The notes under the pieces were generated by a model that searched no databases, had not been told where the DNA came from, and worked only from the letters and a program-made list of their open reading frames with translations. The position numbers and the translations under genes are program-made. 49,541 nucleotides of DNA from the NCBI GenBank assembly GCA_026394565.1, contig JAPKYA010000110.1:1-49541 (forward strand), in the 5' to 3' direction. This stretch comes from Methanothrix sp. (GTDB lineage: Archaea > Halobacteriota > Methanosarcinia > Methanotrichales > Methanotrichaceae). Below are positions 28,805 to 36,771 of the stretch, in pieces. The stretch's first letter is position 1; every line of letters starts with the position of its first letter.

Positions 28805-29929
28805 TCAGAGAGTGCGAAGCAAGCTTATGGGAAGCCTGGGCACCAGCCAGCGCATAAAATCCTTGTAGGACATTCTGGCTGCGGCAATCTCGATATACCG
28901 GTCCAAAACCTCCTCCTGGCAGGCCAGTATGCGCAGGAATATTTCCGGATAGCTGTGCATCATTTTTGAGAAGAATAAGGCATACCTCAGCTCCTCGCCG
29001 AAATCCTTTTTGCATCTCTTCTGGTAGGCCAACGCCACCTCTGGGGCCGGCACTTCTCCTATCACCCGGCCCGCTATCTGCCCGGAGGAGAGAGCATAGC
29101 AGATGCCTTCTCCTGTGAAAGCATCCACAAATCCGGCGGCATCTCCCGCCAGGAGCACTCTGCCCAGGGCCGTCCTCCTATTGTTGCCGCCTTGCGGTAT
29201 GAGGTGACCGTGAAGCTTCTGCCCCTCAGAAAAGCCGTTTTTCTTCAGGAACTGCAGCATGGCCCGGCGGGGATGGCGCAGGCGAGATGACAGGCCGCCT
29301 ATTCCCACCGAATAGTATCCTCTGTGAGGAAAGATCCATCCGTAGCCGCCCTCCGCCACACCGAAGTGGATGTCCAGTGTGCCGGCCAGACGCTCCTTGA
29401 TTCTCCGGTCATCCTCCTCGATCTCAGCAACCAGGCAGACGCCCATGCTCTCTTTCCCGTCCGGGCCCAAGACCCTGTTTTTCAGCCCATCCTGGCATCC
29501 GGAGGCGATCACCAGAAATTTGCATTGATAAATCCCGTCCTTAGTTTTCACAGAGACTTGGTCGTCCTTTTCCTGGAAGTCCATAACCTTTTGCGTCATT
29601 AGGCCGGCACCGGCCTCTTTCGCCTTCTGCAAGAGAAGATGATCAAAGCGGCTACGGTCGATTAGAGTGATGAGATTGTAGCCCGTGTGCCTCTCAAGAA
29701 CTAGATCGCGAAAATGGACACGGGCTCCGGTGATAGTCCTCTCGCAGATATCGCCGGGAAGGGGAAAGTCCAGCAGCGAGGCCGCTCTGCGAGAGAGTGC
29801 GCCCCCGCATGGCTTGTACCTGGGAAAAGTCTCCTTTTCCAGGATCAGAGCGTCCAACCCCTGCAAAGCCGCTGCTCGGGCCGCCGTTGAACCGGCCGGC
29901 CCCGCGCCCGCTACGATCAGATCATACAT
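28805..29929 (-). CDS. Geranylgeranyl reductase family FAD-dependent oxidoreductase
   Basis: 374 aa. The FAD-binding GAGPAGSTAARAAALQG motif is at residues 8-24, followed by LEKETFPRYKPCGGALS (the PCG motif of the geranylgeranyl reductase family), GWIFPHRGYYSVGIGG and the second FAD motif LLAGDAAGFVDAFTGEGICYAL. Family members saturate isoprenoid chains of archaeal membrane lipids or menaquinone-like molecules. Archaea often carry several paralogues, so the substrate here is open. It is convergent with glnK2. Confidence 0.88.
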   Translation of the reverse strand: MYDLIVAGAGPAGSTAARAAALQGLDALILEKETFPRYKPCGGALSRRAASLLDFPLPGDICERTITGARVHFRDLVLERHTGYNLITLIDRSRFDHLLLQKAKEAGAGLMTQKVMDFQEKDDQVSVKTKDGIYQCKFLVIASGCQDGLKNRVLGPDGKESMGVCLVAEIEEDDRRIKERLAGTLDIHFGVAEGGYGWIFPHRGYYSVGIGGLSSRLRHPRRAMLQFLKKNGFSEGQKLHGHLIPQGGNNRRTALGRVLLAGDAAGFVDAFTGEGICYALSSGQIAGRVIGEVPAPEVALAYQKRCKKDFGEELRYALFFSKMMHSYPEIFLRILACQEEVLDRYIEIAAARMSYKDFMRWLVPRLPISLLRTL

Positions 29930-29968
29930 TGCAAATAGAATATTGAGCGTTGAGACTTTAATAACTTT

Positions 29969-30451
29969 CTATCTGAAGAAGAGGCTGTATCCGAACTGGA
30001 GAACGCTGGTGCTGGAGAGGACGGCCTTCAGTTTTGTATCTGTCCACCAGTTTTTCGCCTCGAAGCGAATCTGGCCTGCATCCCTCAAATTTTGGAAGGC
30101 GGCAATTCGATCCTTTGATCCTACGACCTCGTTTATGGCGCTTTCTGTAGCGGTTACTATGATAGTAGAATCGCTATAGCCCCCAGCAACGGTTCTCTCT
30201 ATCCTTGCGCTCACTACATCCATACCCACGCGAAATACGCTTCCATTGTCTCTGGTTATGATCAGGTTGATCTTCTCGCTGCCAAGAATGCTTTTAAGGA
30301 CTGTTGGCGCATTGTCGACCTTGCTGTTGTACGTGGCGACATTTTTCTGCATGCCCGACATATCCAGGGAAAATGCATCAGCATAGGAGATTAAGAGCAT
30401 CAACAGAACTGCTAAAGAGAGAACCGTATGTCTTCGAACGGGCATTCGCAT
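29969..30451 (-). CDS. Secreted protein with SCP2-like fold (tentative)
   Basis: 160 aa. Signal peptide with the hydrophobic core VLSLAVLLMLLISYADA. The mature part has the strand pattern KINLIITRDNGSVFRVGMDV, SDSTIIVTATESAINEVVGSKDRIAAFQNLRDAGQIRF, which resembles SCP2/sterol-carrier-like domains (activating-substrate-binding strand, then a VTxxE helix, then an AF-x-x-G-x-I strand). This assignment is by pattern only. It ends close to the geranylgeranyl reductase on the same strand, so a lipid-related role is possible but unproven. Confidence 0.55.
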   Translation of the reverse strand: MRMPVRRHTVLSLAVLLMLLISYADAFSLDMSGMQKNVATYNSKVDNAPTVLKSILGSEKINLIITRDNGSVFRVGMDVVSARIERTVAGGYSDSTIIVTATESAINEVVGSKDRIAAFQNLRDAGQIRFEAKNWWTDTKLKAVLSSTSVLQFGYSLFFR

Positions 30452-30531
30452 AGCAGTCCGCTCACCCTTGATGAGATAAATATCTTTTCTCCACAGAATC
30501 CTTTAAGTACAATCTTTTCAAATAGTAGACT

Positions 30532-31635
30532 ATGGATGTCCTGGTGCTCTGTATTGACCGTGACAATGATTTGGGCCGCAAGGGCGGAGTCATAAGTCCG
30601 GTTGTGGGCAGGCAGGCCAATATCGATGCCGCCCTAAAGCTGGGCATGGCCGATCCGGAGGACTCGGATGTCAATACGATCTTCGGAGGCATAAAGGTCC
30701 TGGATGAGCTGGTCCTCTCCGGCAAAACCGTGGAAATCGCCTCCCTGGCCGGCGACCTGAAGGTGGGCCTGATCTCGGACAGCAAGCTTGCCGCCCAGCT
30801 TGAAATGTTGCTGGAGAGGCTGCATCCCGAGGGGGTGATCGTAGTCTCAGACGGAGCTGAGGATGAGGCCATCTTGCCTATTATCCAGTCTCGCATCAAA
30901 GTCAACGGCGTGCGCCGGGTACTGATCAAACAGAGCCCCAACCTGGAGAGCACCTACTATCTTCTCAAACAGGTCTTCAACGATCCCAAGATCAGCCATA
31001 CCGTCTTCATTCCTCCCGCTCTAGCTCTGCTCATGTTTGCCATCTTCAGCCTCCTGGGCTACCCCAACGGTGCTGTGGTGGCCATCACCGGAGCGGTGGG
31101 CCTTTATCTCCTATTTCGGGGCCTGGGGCTGGACGACTCCATGGAGGAGGCCAAGCAGACTTTAAGAAAATCCCTTTATGCAGGCAAGATCGCTTTCATA
31201 ACTTATATTTTGGCGGCCATGCTGGTGATCATTGCCACCGTGAGAGGTTTCGCCTATTCCTGGCAGTACTACCATGAACCCATATCTCCCGGATTCTTCA
31301 TTCTGGTTATGATCTACCTTCACGAGAGCATCTGGTGGTATGTTGTCGCTGCTCTGTGTGTGGATCTGGGCAAGATCATGGACATGTATCTGGAGGGCGT
31401 AAAAGATGCTCGCACCATCTCCTATCTCTTTTTCTTGCTGGCAACAGGTCTTATCATCTGGTCTGCAACCGGCTTCATCCTGGCCAGCAATGCCGACCTG
31501 AAGTTCGGCATCGGCATGGTTGAATCGGTGCAGTATCTGGCCATATCGGCTATAGTCGCCATCCTCATAACCGTGGTTGGGGTAAATGTCTCCAAGCGCA
31601 TCGCCGGAGAGGGATCTCTGCCGCCGATCAAGTGA
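30532..31635 (+). CDS. DUF373 family membrane protein
   Basis: 367 aa. The cytoplasmic N-terminal part (residues 1-160) begins LVLCIDRDNDLGRKGG and has VIVVSDGAEDEAILPIIQSR, both diagnostic of DUF373. The C-terminal half has about six membrane helices. DUF373 is almost restricted to archaea and its biochemical role is unknown. A TATA-like CTTTAAGTA about 25 bases before the ATG suggests a leaderless transcript. It is followed after 6 bases by the FwdC-like gene, so the two are one unit. Confidence 0.88.
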   Translation: MDVLVLCIDRDNDLGRKGGVISPVVGRQANIDAALKLGMADPEDSDVNTIFGGIKVLDELVLSGKTVEIASLAGDLKVGLISDSKLAAQLEMLLERLHPEGVIVVSDGAEDEAILPIIQSRIKVNGVRRVLIKQSPNLESTYYLLKQVFNDPKISHTVFIPPALALLMFAIFSLLGYPNGAVVAITGAVGLYLLFRGLGLDDSMEEAKQTLRKSLYAGKIAFITYILAAMLVIIATVRGFAYSWQYYHEPISPGFFILVMIYLHESIWWYVVAALCVDLGKIMDMYLEGVKDARTISYLFFLLATGLIIWSATGFILASNADLKFGIGMVESVQYLAISAIVAILITVVGVNVSKRIAGEGSLPPIK

Positions 31636-31641
31636 TTGGCA

Positions 31642-32529
31642 ATGCTGCAGATTCAGGCCTCGGGCGAGAGATGTCTTTGCGACTTTACCTTTGATTTTTA
31701 CTGGCAGCATCAGGGCTCAAGACTCGACATGGATCAGACCGTAAGCGGCATCAGCTTTCGCGAAATGGTACAGGCTCTACGCCAGGGCGAGACGATCAAG
31801 ATCTTGGGGGACGCAGGCAGCCGTTTGGGCTCCAGCCTGGGAGTGGATCTGCTGCGATTGAAGGGAAAGGGTGGGCCCATTGAGGCAGCGGGCAAGATAA
31901 TCGTGGACGGCAATGTGGGCAGCCACATGGGAATCTCAATGCTGCGTGGGGCCATCTACGTATCAGGTGAGATAAAATCACCACTGGGAAATGTTGTGCA
32001 GGTACACAGCGATCTGACTGGATACAATAAGTTCGTCTCAATCACTGAAATTTTGGAAAAAAGCATGCCCGTCCTGGAGCCGAACGCTGCAGATAAAAAT
32101 GGCCTGAGCATCTGCGACGGCATTTTGAGGGATACCCTGGGAGCCAGAAATCCCACAGATAAAACCGTTCGCCTGCAAGGCGATGCTGGAATGAGCACCG
32201 GCATACTCATGCGCTCCGGCCTGATTGTTATTTCGGGCGATGCCGGCCCTAACACGGGCGTGCTCATGCAAGGAGGCAGAATTGTGGTAAGGGGCCGGAC
32301 CGGAGACTTCACTGGCGCAGAGATGAGGGGCGGCGAGATCCTGGTAGAGGGTGATGCAGGAAGCTTCACCTGCGCTCGCATGAAAGACGGGAATGTCTAT
32401 GCCAAAGAGGGCAAGCCCGTGCCGCCCGCACGCATGCAAATGCCCAGCTCCCGCGAGCTTGCTGCCATCTCCCAGGCCCTGAAAATTCCCTTGCTGCACG
32501 CCATGATGTACCGCAAACTGTGCCGTTGA
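31642..32529 (+). CDS. GXGXG-motif protein, formylmethanofuran dehydrogenase subunit C-like
   Basis: 295 aa from ATG 31642 (TTG 31636 is also open). The whole protein is a right-handed beta helix of GxxxGxxM/G turns: IIVDGNVGSHMGISMLRGAI, VRLQGDAGMSTGILMRSG, VISGDAGPNTGVLMQGG, VVRGRTGDFTGAEMRGG. This GXGXG pattern is shared by FwdC/FmdC and the C-terminal domain of glutamate synthase. No other fwd subunits are nearby, so it may be a paralogue or an orphan scaffold rather than the working FwdC. It has an extra N-terminal part (residues 1-45) and a C-terminal helix. It is coupled to DUF373. Confidence 0.75.
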   Translation: MLQIQASGERCLCDFTFDFYWQHQGSRLDMDQTVSGISFREMVQALRQGETIKILGDAGSRLGSSLGVDLLRLKGKGGPIEAAGKIIVDGNVGSHMGISMLRGAIYVSGEIKSPLGNVVQVHSDLTGYNKFVSITEILEKSMPVLEPNAADKNGLSICDGILRDTLGARNPTDKTVRLQGDAGMSTGILMRSGLIVISGDAGPNTGVLMQGGRIVVRGRTGDFTGAEMRGGEILVEGDAGSFTCARMKDGNVYAKEGKPVPPARMQMPSSRELAAISQALKIPLLHAMMYRKLCR

Positions 32530-32588
32530 ATGGCCGCTAATTGTATTGACAAAATAAGATAACAAAGAGCCTGCGCTCTTGCTATTTT

Positions 32589-32954
32589 CTACGGGCTGAT
32601 CTTCTCCAAAGCCGCTTCGCCATCAACTCCCATCACGATAGAGAATATCCACTCACTGAGCTTGGCGCAATGCTCAGGGATGCACTCCTCGATGCAGCCA
32701 GCGCAGGGCTCGAAAGCATCAAGCGCCAGCAGTGGATCGAAACGCCTGCCGCGAGGCTTTATCGCGCAATTGAGCCGATAGGTTCTGATACCCTCCGCCG
32801 ACTCTACCTCTCTGGTGATGAGATTATCTTTGAGGAGCTTGGCCACGATACGGGAGCATTTCCGAGAATCGATCTTCAAAGCCTTCCATAGATCGCTCTG
32901 CAAGGCTCCTTCCGGACATGACTTTATATATTCCAGCGCCTCCTCAGCAGACAT
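32589..32954 (-). CDS. Winged-helix protein with C-terminal four-cysteine cluster (Rpc34/TFE-beta-like)
   Basis: 121 aa from the ATG at 32954 (GAGGT just upstream; an upstream in-frame TTG at 32972 is less likely). The N-terminal 70 residues form a winged helix (ALQSDLWKALKIDSRKCSRIVAKLLKDNLITRE). Then CAGCIEECIPEHC gives a Cx2Cx3Cx4C cluster suited to an Fe-S cluster. Winged helix plus a cubane Fe-S cluster is the architecture of archaeal TFE-beta and eukaryotic RPC39; I propose this as a possibility, not a proven identity. It is convergent to the FwdC-like gene and lies directly after the LSm gene on the minus strand. Confidence 0.6.
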   Translation of the reverse strand: MSAEEALEYIKSCPEGALQSDLWKALKIDSRKCSRIVAKLLKDNLITREVESAEGIRTYRLNCAIKPRGRRFDPLLALDAFEPCAGCIEECIPEHCAKLSEWIFSIVMGVDGEAALEKISP

Positions 32955-32964
32955 TTCCGACCTC

Positions 32965-33189
32965 TTATTCAATTGGACTTATGAGAATAATGTTGTTGCC
33001 GCGCAGGATAACCGATCCTAAAGAGCGAGTCTTCTCGCCGCCGATCAGCTCCACAGTCTCCGTGAGGTGAAGGTTCAAGTATTCATCGACACTGTTGAGA
33101 ACTCCTTCCAGGACATAGCGCGGTGAGCCCTTCATCTCCACCTGAATCTTACTGCCTACCAGACTCTGTACCTTTTTAGTTGGGAACAT
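32965..33189 (-). CDS. Archaeal Sm-like (LSm) RNA-binding protein
   Basis: 74 aa from the ATG at 33189, which has AGGAG eight bases upstream; the longer frame to 33240 adds non-family residues. The Sm1 motif VQSLVGSKIQVEMKG...YVLEGVLNSVDEYLNLHL and the Sm2 motif GSVILRGNNIILISP are complete. Archaeal LSm proteins form heptameric rings that bind U-rich RNA. It lies 10 bases before the winged-helix gene and 52 bases after the nfu gene, on the same strand as both. Confidence 0.93.
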   Translation of the reverse strand: MFPTKKVQSLVGSKIQVEMKGSPRYVLEGVLNSVDEYLNLHLTETVELIGGEKTRSLGSVILRGNNIILISPIE

Positions 33190-33241
33190 AAACCAGACTC
33201 CTAATGATTGATCAATTTGCGCGAATAAAACTGAGCGCAAC

Positions 33242-33469
33242 TTAAGCGGATATCACGCCTTTTACGCCCTTTACGCTCTTCACGAGCTCTTTCTCAATGA
33301 AATTTTTGAGCGTCATCTGTGAGAAGGGACAACCCGCGCAGTGCCCTTGCAGTTTTACCTTGACTATTCCATCCACTATATCGACGAGCTCAACGTCTCC
33401 GCCGTCTACGCGAAGGCCTTCCCTGATCTTTTCCAGGGCGAACTCGACGTCATCCTTGAGGTTTTCCAT
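33242..33469 (-). CDS. nfu: NifU C-terminal-domain (Nfu) iron-sulfur scaffold protein
   Basis: 75 aa, the minimal Nfu domain: ALEKIREGLRVDGGDVELVDI, then GHCAGCPFSQMTLKNFIE with the CxxC that holds a 4Fe-4S cluster between two subunits. Nfu proteins deliver Fe-S clusters to target enzymes, of which a methanogen has many. It is the second gene of a minus-strand run after the PII-like gene (gap 7 bases). Confidence 0.93.
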   Translation of the reverse strand: MENLKDDVEFALEKIREGLRVDGGDVELVDIVDGIVKVKLQGHCAGCPFSQMTLKNFIEKELVKSVKGVKGVISA

Positions 33470-33476
33470 GAATATT

Positions 33477-33803
33477 TCAATCCCCTTTCACCTTTATAGA
33501 TGTAACTTTGTGCCCAATGATCGTGTACCTTATCCCTTTTAAAGCTTCCTCGAGCTGCTTTATGATCTTTTCGCACTTATCGGAGCCTACGACCGTGTTA
33601 ACCATGACACCCGGCTCAGAGTGGTCCCGGATCGCTTTCAGGGCCATATCAGGATTCTCATTCAGCCGGAAGGCCTTCCATGTTTTCGGCGCCATTCCTT
33701 GATACTCCATGAGGTAAAATCCGGTGATGCCCAGCTCCGTTAAGGTATTTATGACTCGAACCAGATGCTCGTGATCCACGAAAATCTTAACCATCGTCTT
33801 CAT
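33477..33803 (-). CDS. PII-like protein, MJ1244/MTH1110 family
   Basis: 108 aa from the ATG at 33803, with AGGGG six bases upstream. The pattern MVKIFVDHEHLVRVINTLTELGITGFYLMEYQG is that of the archaeal family described as a homologue of nitrogen-regulatory protein PII (MJ1244/MTH1110). It lacks the PII T-loop sequence and the nucleotide-binding RxGE end, so it is a structural relative with unknown ligand. It heads the run PII-like, nfu, LSm, winged-helix protein. The divergent promoter with cobZ lies at 33804-33897. Confidence 0.72.
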   Translation of the reverse strand: MKTMVKIFVDHEHLVRVINTLTELGITGFYLMEYQGMAPKTWKAFRLNENPDMALKAIRDHSEPGVMVNTVVGSDKCEKIIKQLEEALKGIRYTIIGHKVTSIKVKGD

Positions 33804-33897
33804 AGAGTTCCCCTAGATATATCGGTCATCAGACCTTAAATAACTTGGCGATTATCCAGATATTTTTTTATCCTACCCCGCCATAGCAGGCATTACC

Positions 33898-34377
33898 ATG
33901 GCTATGAGAGATATCAGAGATGTGCTGAAGAGCATGGGAATTGGCGAAGATGAGATCGTCTCCGCGGCAATGCAGCTTTACTTTCCCCACCCTGGAGTGG
34001 AGACGCGCGAGAAGGCAGAAGCGGTTTTTCGGCAGGAGATGGCTCTTGCGTTATCCGATCCCAATCTGGCGCTTCTTATTTATGCAGGCGTCCTGCTGGA
34101 GTCGGAGGGAGAGGGGTGCAATTTACCCAACCTGCGGCCAGCCGATTATGAGAACGATCTGACCTGTCTTATCGCGGATGAGGTCTTGGGTCTGGCCATT
34201 GCCAAGTATGTGGGCGGCTATAAAGGGCTGTTCGATTATGTCCGCTATGACAAGGCCAAGCCGGGAATCCTCTCCCGCCTGGGCCCCTTCATGGATGATG
34301 TGGTGGCCGGGCTCATCGGGGGAGTGTCTGCCAATATGTATACCCGGGCGGCTCTGTGCGAAGGGAGCTCACATTGA
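33898..34377 (+). CDS. cobZ: Alpha-ribazole-phosphate phosphatase CobZ
   Basis: 159 aa of the PgpA-like phosphatase fold. Conserved segments are DLTCLIADEVLGLAIAKYVGGYKGLFDYVRYDKAKPG and GPFMDDVVAGLIGG, where the acidic residues bind metal. CobZ of Methanosarcina mazei was identified genetically as the archaeal replacement for bacterial CobC. It dephosphorylates alpha-ribazole phosphate or adenosylcobalamin phosphate. The neighbour cobS supports this over a lipid phosphatase. TATA-like ATATTTTTTTATCC is about 30 bases upstream. Confidence 0.85.
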   Translation: MAMRDIRDVLKSMGIGEDEIVSAAMQLYFPHPGVETREKAEAVFRQEMALALSDPNLALLIYAGVLLESEGEGCNLPNLRPADYENDLTCLIADEVLGLAIAKYVGGYKGLFDYVRYDKAKPGILSRLGPFMDDVVAGLIGGVSANMYTRAALCEGSSH

Positions 34378-35138
34378 AAGACCTGCTCTTTGCTCTTAAG
34401 TCGGGATTCGGCTGGCTGTCCACCATACCGGTAGGCATATCCATGGAAGGCATCGAAGCCCTGATGAGGCATGTTTACATCTTTCCTCTGGTGGGCCTGG
34501 CCCTGGGCGCGATCTTGGGGGGGGCTGCCTACGTCGCGGGGCAGGCTCTTCCCGCCAATCTGGTGGCCATAGTGGTGATAGTTGCGATCTACAAGCTCTG
34601 CGGCATAAATCATATCGACGGTCTGGCCGACTTCGGGGATGGGGTGATCGCCCACGGCAGCCTCGAGAAAAAAGTCCAGGCTATGAAGGATGTCTCTCTG
34701 GGCACAGGGGGCGCAGTTTTCATGGCCGTGATCCTGCTGGCCGCCTTCGCGACAATATCCGACATACCCTGCGCTCTTCTGCCCCTAGCCCTGCTGGTGG
34801 CGGAAGTCTCCGCCAAAGAGGCCATGATCTGCTTTGCCGCCTTCTCCGTCTCTCTGCAGAAGGGCTTTGGCCAGATCATGATTGAGCGAACAGGCGCAAA
34901 GCAGTTTCTCATCGGCCTGGCGATATCGGCCGTCTTGTGCGCGGCGGCTTTGGGTCCCCTGGGACTGGCGGCCCTTTTCGCCGCTCAAGCGGCCGCCCTT
35001 TACATGGTTATTATAGCGAAGAGGAATTTCGGAGGAGCCACAGGGGACGGGATAGGTGCGACCAATGAGGTGGCAAGAGTGGTGGCCCTGGCGGCGGCTC
35101 TGACTTTAGGAGGTGTTCTTCCCTGGATGCTCTGGTGA
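34374..35138 (+). CDS. cobS: Adenosylcobinamide-GDP ribazoletransferase CobS
   Basis: 254 aa from the TTG at 34374, which has GGGAG seven bases upstream; a GTG at 34356 is also open. The signature is FGWLSTIPVG near the start and CGINHIDGLADFGDGVIAHGSLEKKVQAMKD with the metal-binding aspartates (HxDGLxDxxD). It is a membrane protein with about six helices and joins alpha-ribazole to adenosylcobinamide-GDP. The start overlaps the cobZ stop and its own stop overlaps cobY, so the three genes are tightly coupled. Confidence 0.92.
   Translation: MKDLLFALKSGFGWLSTIPVGISMEGIEALMRHVYIFPLVGLALGAILGGAAYVAGQALPANLVAIVVIVAIYKLCGINHIDGLADFGDGVIAHGSLEKKVQAMKDVSLGTGGAVFMAVILLAAFATISDIPCALLPLALLVAEVSAKEAMICFAAFSVSLQKGFGQIMIERTGAKQFLIGLAISAVLCAAALGPLGLAALFAAQAAALYMVIIAKRNFGGATGDGIGATNEVARVVALAAALTLGGVLPWMLW
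35108..35115 (+). promoter_or_regulatory. Strong Shine-Dalgarno that points to a CTG start for cobY
   Basis: AGGAGGTG inside the end of cobS, seven bases before CTG 35123. No ATG, GTG or TTG in the cobY frame lies within 15 bases. Confidence 0.75.
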
Positions 35139-35725
35139 TGGCGGGAGGCCGAGGCTCGCGGCTGAAGATGGGAGAAAAGCCGCTGGTGACCCTCTTTGGC
35201 AGGCCGCTTATCGAATATGTGGCTCTGGCTTTGGAGGACAGCTCTGCGGATAGTATCTTTGTGGCCACCACCGACAATGTGCCCCATACCCGGGAGTGGG
35301 CCGTTGAGAGGGGGCTCTTTGTAGTGGAGACCGGAGGCTATGGCTATGTGGCGGACATGATTGAGGCAGTGCAGAAGGCAGAGGTTACCGACCCAATTAT
35401 GATCATCATGGCCGATCTGCCTCTGGTCACTTCGGATCTGATCGATGATATCATCGAGGTTTATGAGGAGCGGCCCGAGCTGGCGCTCTCCACTCACACT
35501 CCCCTCGATCTGCACAGCCGCCTGGGACGAAGGCCTGATTCCCTCTTCAACTACCAGGGCCGGCTCATCGTTCCGGCAGGCATAAATGTGCTGGATGGAA
35601 CCGAGATAGAAAAGGAGCAGGAGGACTTTCACCTGATATTGGAGAGAATTGAGCTGGCGGTGAATGTAAATGTGGCCGGGGACCTCATGCTCTGCGAGAA
35701 GATAATGCAAGGTGATTTCCTTTGA
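35123..35725 (+). CDS. cobY: Adenosylcobinamide-phosphate guanylyltransferase CobY, probable CTG start
   Basis: 200 aa if started at the CTG at 35123. The strong Shine-Dalgarno AGGAGGTG (35108-35115) stands seven bases before this codon. From there the protein reads LDALVMAGGRGSRLKMGEKPL, exactly the family start (MDALIMAGG...), where the DALVMAGG strand carries the GTP-binding loop. The regular candidates GTG 35135 and ATG 35138 are over 20 bases from the Shine-Dalgarno and cut off the first beta strand. Other motifs are TTDNVPHT, MADLPLVTSDLI and VPAGINVL. CobY is the archaeal, non-orthologous replacement for CobU. It overlaps the cobS end. Confidence 0.85.
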   Translation: MDALVMAGGRGSRLKMGEKPLVTLFGRPLIEYVALALEDSSADSIFVATTDNVPHTREWAVERGLFVVETGGYGYVADMIEAVQKAEVTDPIMIIMADLPLVTSDLIDDIIEVYEERPELALSTHTPLDLHSRLGRRPDSLFNYQGRLIVPAGINVLDGTEIEKEQEDFHLILERIELAVNVNVAGDLMLCEKIMQGDFL

Positions 35726-36093
35726 ACAACACCATAACCGTAAACGGCGAGAATTTCTCCGCCGATGACCTGCTGCTGCTTTGCGGAGCGGATGATATCA
35801 AGGAGCCCAATCAGATCAAGGCCTACATCCTGCTCGTGGCCAGGGCTCTTCGAAACCCCATGAGGCTGCCCTGGCTGCTAAAGGACATCTTCAACCTCTG
35901 CATCCAGGAGGAGGATCAGAGGGACATGAGGCTCTGTCTGATCCGGGTGCAGGTGGAGGCGGAGCTGATGATGACCCAGGATATCCAGAGGTATCAGCAG
36001 AGGCGCTATGTGGCCCAGGTGATTGAGATCCTGCTCTTCAATGAGCTGTTGCTGGCGCCGCGCGAGCCTGTGGAAGAGGGAGAGGTGGAGTAG
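35722..36093 (+). CDS. Unrecognised conserved-looking protein after cobY
   Basis: 123 aa, TTG start overlapping the cobY stop by 4 bases. Not recognised. No signal peptide or membrane helix. It is mostly helical, with a long leucine- and arginine-rich stretch (IKAYILLVARALRNPMRLPWLLKDIFNLCIQEEDQRD) and an acidic C-terminus. Its close coupling to the cobZ-cobS-cobY genes suggests co-expression, but no catalytic motif is visible. Confidence 0.6.
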   Translation: MNNTITVNGENFSADDLLLLCGADDIKEPNQIKAYILLVARALRNPMRLPWLLKDIFNLCIQEEDQRDMRLCLIRVQVEAELMMTQDIQRYQQRRYVAQVIEILLFNELLLAPREPVEEGEVE

Positions 36094-36096
36094 GGC

Positions 36097-36316
36097 TCAA
36101 ACCTCTTTTTTCCCATTCGATCGCTCACGGTTGAGGATGGATTCAATTTCTGAGCGTATCTCTGGGGCGAATTCCTTGGCGGTCTTCCACACAATAGCGT
36201 GTCTTTTCATCAGCCAGAAAATCCTCAAAGTCCATTCCCTCCACGAAGCTCTCTGCCTTCTCCAGGTTATTCACGATATCCTGCAGAAAGTCGATGTGCC
36301 TTCGCTCGGGCTTCAC
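36097..36316 (-). pseudogene. HepT (HEPN) toxin with its middle deleted
   Basis: It starts at GTG 36316 in overlap with the mntA stop. The first 40 residues VKPERRHIDFLQDIVNNLEKAESFVEGMDFEDFLADEKTR (two segments) match the HepT N-terminus. The frame then runs to a stop at 36143. In another frame, IVWKTAKEFAPEIRSEIESIL, the typical HepT C-terminus, continues to 36097. The missing 50-60 residues include the catalytic RxxxxH motif, so no active ribonuclease can be made. The gene was the partner of the MntA gene just upstream. Confidence 0.75.
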
Positions 36317-36657
36317 AATGCTACCTTCTCCCGAAGAATGCGCTCTCCAATATCGCCTTTTAAGGCGCGAATTGATACGAGATCAACTTTTATGCCGGTG
36401 ATCTCGCGCAGCTTCCGCTCAAGGGAGATGAACTTGGGAAGTGTGGGCACTTCCTCGAACTGCACTAGAATATCAAGATCGCTACGCTTGTGCTGCTCGC
36501 CCCGAACGTAGGATCCGAAAAGCCAAAGGGAACCGACGCGATATTCCCTGCGCAAGTCCGCCAGGTTATCGCGAAGCAACTGCTTTAGATCCTCCAGAGC
36601 GGGCTTTGGCTTAGATTTCGATGGCTTTGAGACGACTTGAGACTTCATGCTTTGCAT
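36313..36657 (-). CDS. mntA: MntA-type nucleotidyltransferase antitoxin
   Basis: 114 aa. Minimal nucleotidyltransferase: GS at residues 48-49 and DLD at 60-62 in GSYVRGEQHKRSDLDILV give the GSx10DxD motif. The N-terminal 20 residues are basic and lysine/proline rich (KPSKSKPKPALED). Family knowledge: MntA AMPylates its HepT partner toxin and so neutralises it. Here the downstream hepT is broken, so the antitoxin is orphaned. The start may be the second ATG four codons in. Confidence 0.87.
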   Translation of the reverse strand: MQSMKSQVVSKPSKSKPKPALEDLKQLLRDNLADLRREYRVGSLWLFGSYVRGEQHKRSDLDILVQFEEVPTLPKFISLERKLREITGIKVDLVSIRALKGDIGERILREKVAL

Positions 36658-36771
36658 TGAATACTATCCGGTTTTCAAGGGATAAAGATATGTGGATTCT
36701 GCACAAGAAAAGAAATTAGATTTAGGGGCTGGATTTTATAAACTTCCTAATGACAGAGAAATCCTGTAATT

